Shown piece after piece: positions 63,395 through 64,000 of a stretch of 64,000 nt of DNA. Numbering within the stretch: position 1 is the first letter of the stretch; each line of letters starts with the position of its first letter. The stretch is taken from contig NZ_CP019388.1 of NCBI RefSeq assembly GCF_001971725.1, positions 620,001 to 684,000 of the forward strand, written 5' to 3'. Made by a program: the position numbers and the translations under genes. This DNA is from Winogradskyella sp. J14-2 (GTDB lineage: Bacteria > Bacteroidota > Bacteroidia > Flavobacteriales > Flavobacteriaceae). The notes beneath the pieces were generated by a model. That model was not told the DNA's origin and did no database searches. It saw only the letters and a program-made list of their open reading frames with translations.

Positions 63395-64000
63395 TTAAAG
63401 TTGATTTACAAAATCCAAAGCACGTTTCTCATTATAATACACATTCCCTTTGTTAATAAAACCTACATGCCCACCATATTTTGGCATTTCTAAATAAAGA
63501 TTAGGGTTTTGTTTTGCTTCTTTTACAGGATAGCATTCTGCAGATAAAAACGAATCGTTAAGCGAGTTGATAATTAGGGTTGGAATGGTAATGTTTGGTA
63601 AATATTGCAAACTGCTAGCTTGTTCATAATAATCTAAGGCATTTTTAAATCCATGTGCTTTAGAAGTATAGGCATCATCAAAATCGATTAAGGTTTTAAT
63701 AGCATTAAAATCGGTAACTGAAATATCTTGCGGAAACTGCTCTAGCTTGGGTTTTAACTTATCCTTAAGATGTGCCAAAAACCTGATGGCATAGTGTTTA
63801 TTTTTTAAACTCATCAACGCATCGCAAGAGCCTTTTAGATGACATGGTGACGACACAGCAACAATGGCTTTTAATTCTTTTGGTAATTGTTCACGCTCAC
63901 CCGAATACTTTAAAGCCATGTTAGCGCCAAGACTGATGCCTTTGATATAGATTTCAGAATATTGGCCTTTTGTTAAAATATGCTGAATAACAGCTTCGAG
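63395..64000 (-). CDS. YheT-type alpha/beta hydrolase, C-terminal part (runs off right edge)
   Basis: The frame stays open from the right edge; an internal ATG at 63919 is not the true start. Upstream of it the strand reads KGISLGANMALKY, in which the serine of GISLGAN is the nucleophile of the YheT group. The rest has FDDAYTSKAHGF and the Asp/His of LNDSFLS and GGHVGF. It is a serine hydrolase with unknown substrate. Confidence 0.88.
   Translation of the reverse strand, partial: LEAVIQHILTKGQYSEIYIKGISLGANMALKYSGEREQLPKELKAIVAVSSPCHLKGSCDALMSLKNKHYAIRFLAHLKDKLKPKLEQFPQDISVTDFNAIKTLIDFDDAYTSKAHGFKNALDYYEQASSLQYLPNITIPTLIINSLNDSFLSAECYPVKEAKQNPNLYLEMPKYGGHVGFINKGNVYYNEKRALDFVNQL

Overview
The window is AT-rich chromosomal DNA of a member of the Bacteroidota, most probably a marine Flavobacteriaceae species. 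The evidence is two proteins with a type IX secretion (T9SS) C-terminal sorting domain, promoters of the Bacteroidota form TTTG-N(20-23)-TAnnTTTG, DUF2853, DUF2490 and YtxH proteins, and a complete set of menaquinone genes laid out in the flavobacterial way. No species can be named from the sequence alone. There is no rRNA operon, CRISPR array, prophage or transposase gene. Both edges cut a gene: an ATP-dependent DNA ligase on the left and a YheT-type hydrolase on the right.

Layout. 0-2.3 kb: ligase with its associated exonuclease, then a nuclease-like orphan. 2.4-2.8 kb: four tRNA genes (Ser-GCT, Pro-TGG, Arg-TCT, Pro-GGG) behind a near-perfect promoter. 2.8-22.6 kb: mostly housekeeping genes (c-di-AMP phosphodiesterase of the PgpH type, thiolase, NlpC/P60 peptidase, TPR protein, gyrA, clpC, hutH, nnr, holA, a glycosyltransferase, an OmpA-like lipoprotein). 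22.6-39.7 kb: menaquinone genes in three blocks, menE-CPBP protease-menC, UPF0173-menA-menB, and menD-menF-menI, which together cover chorismate to demethylmenaquinone except MenH and MenG. The first two blocks are separated by an accessory stretch (25.7-31.4 kb) holding DUF2490, a sterol desaturase, and an S41 peptidase/YceI/hypothetical operon that faces a membrane-spanning winged-helix regulator. 39.7-48.7 kb: a mixed region rich in hairpins and interspersed repeats, including a TPR gene framed by two complex inverted-repeat elements that resembles a gene cassette. 48.7-57 kb: dnaK, L-serine dehydratase, panB, an RluA-type pseudouridine synthase and an orphan histidine kinase trio. 57.1-61.8 kb: a 5-oxoprolinase operon (pxpC, pxpB, pxpA) with an Nramp-like transporter and DUF2891. 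61.8-64 kb: YifB/ComM ATPase and the hydrolase fragment.

The most interesting points are: an Nramp-family protein that lacks both metal-binding motifs and sits in the 5-oxoproline operon; a one-component membrane regulator whose candidate operator repeats flank the -33 box of the operon it faces; the cassette-like unit around the 42-43.5 kb TPR gene; three small paralogues of an unassigned, perhaps STAS-like, family; several promoters placed so close to the start codon that the mRNAs may be leaderless; and an intrinsic terminator inside the tRNA cluster.
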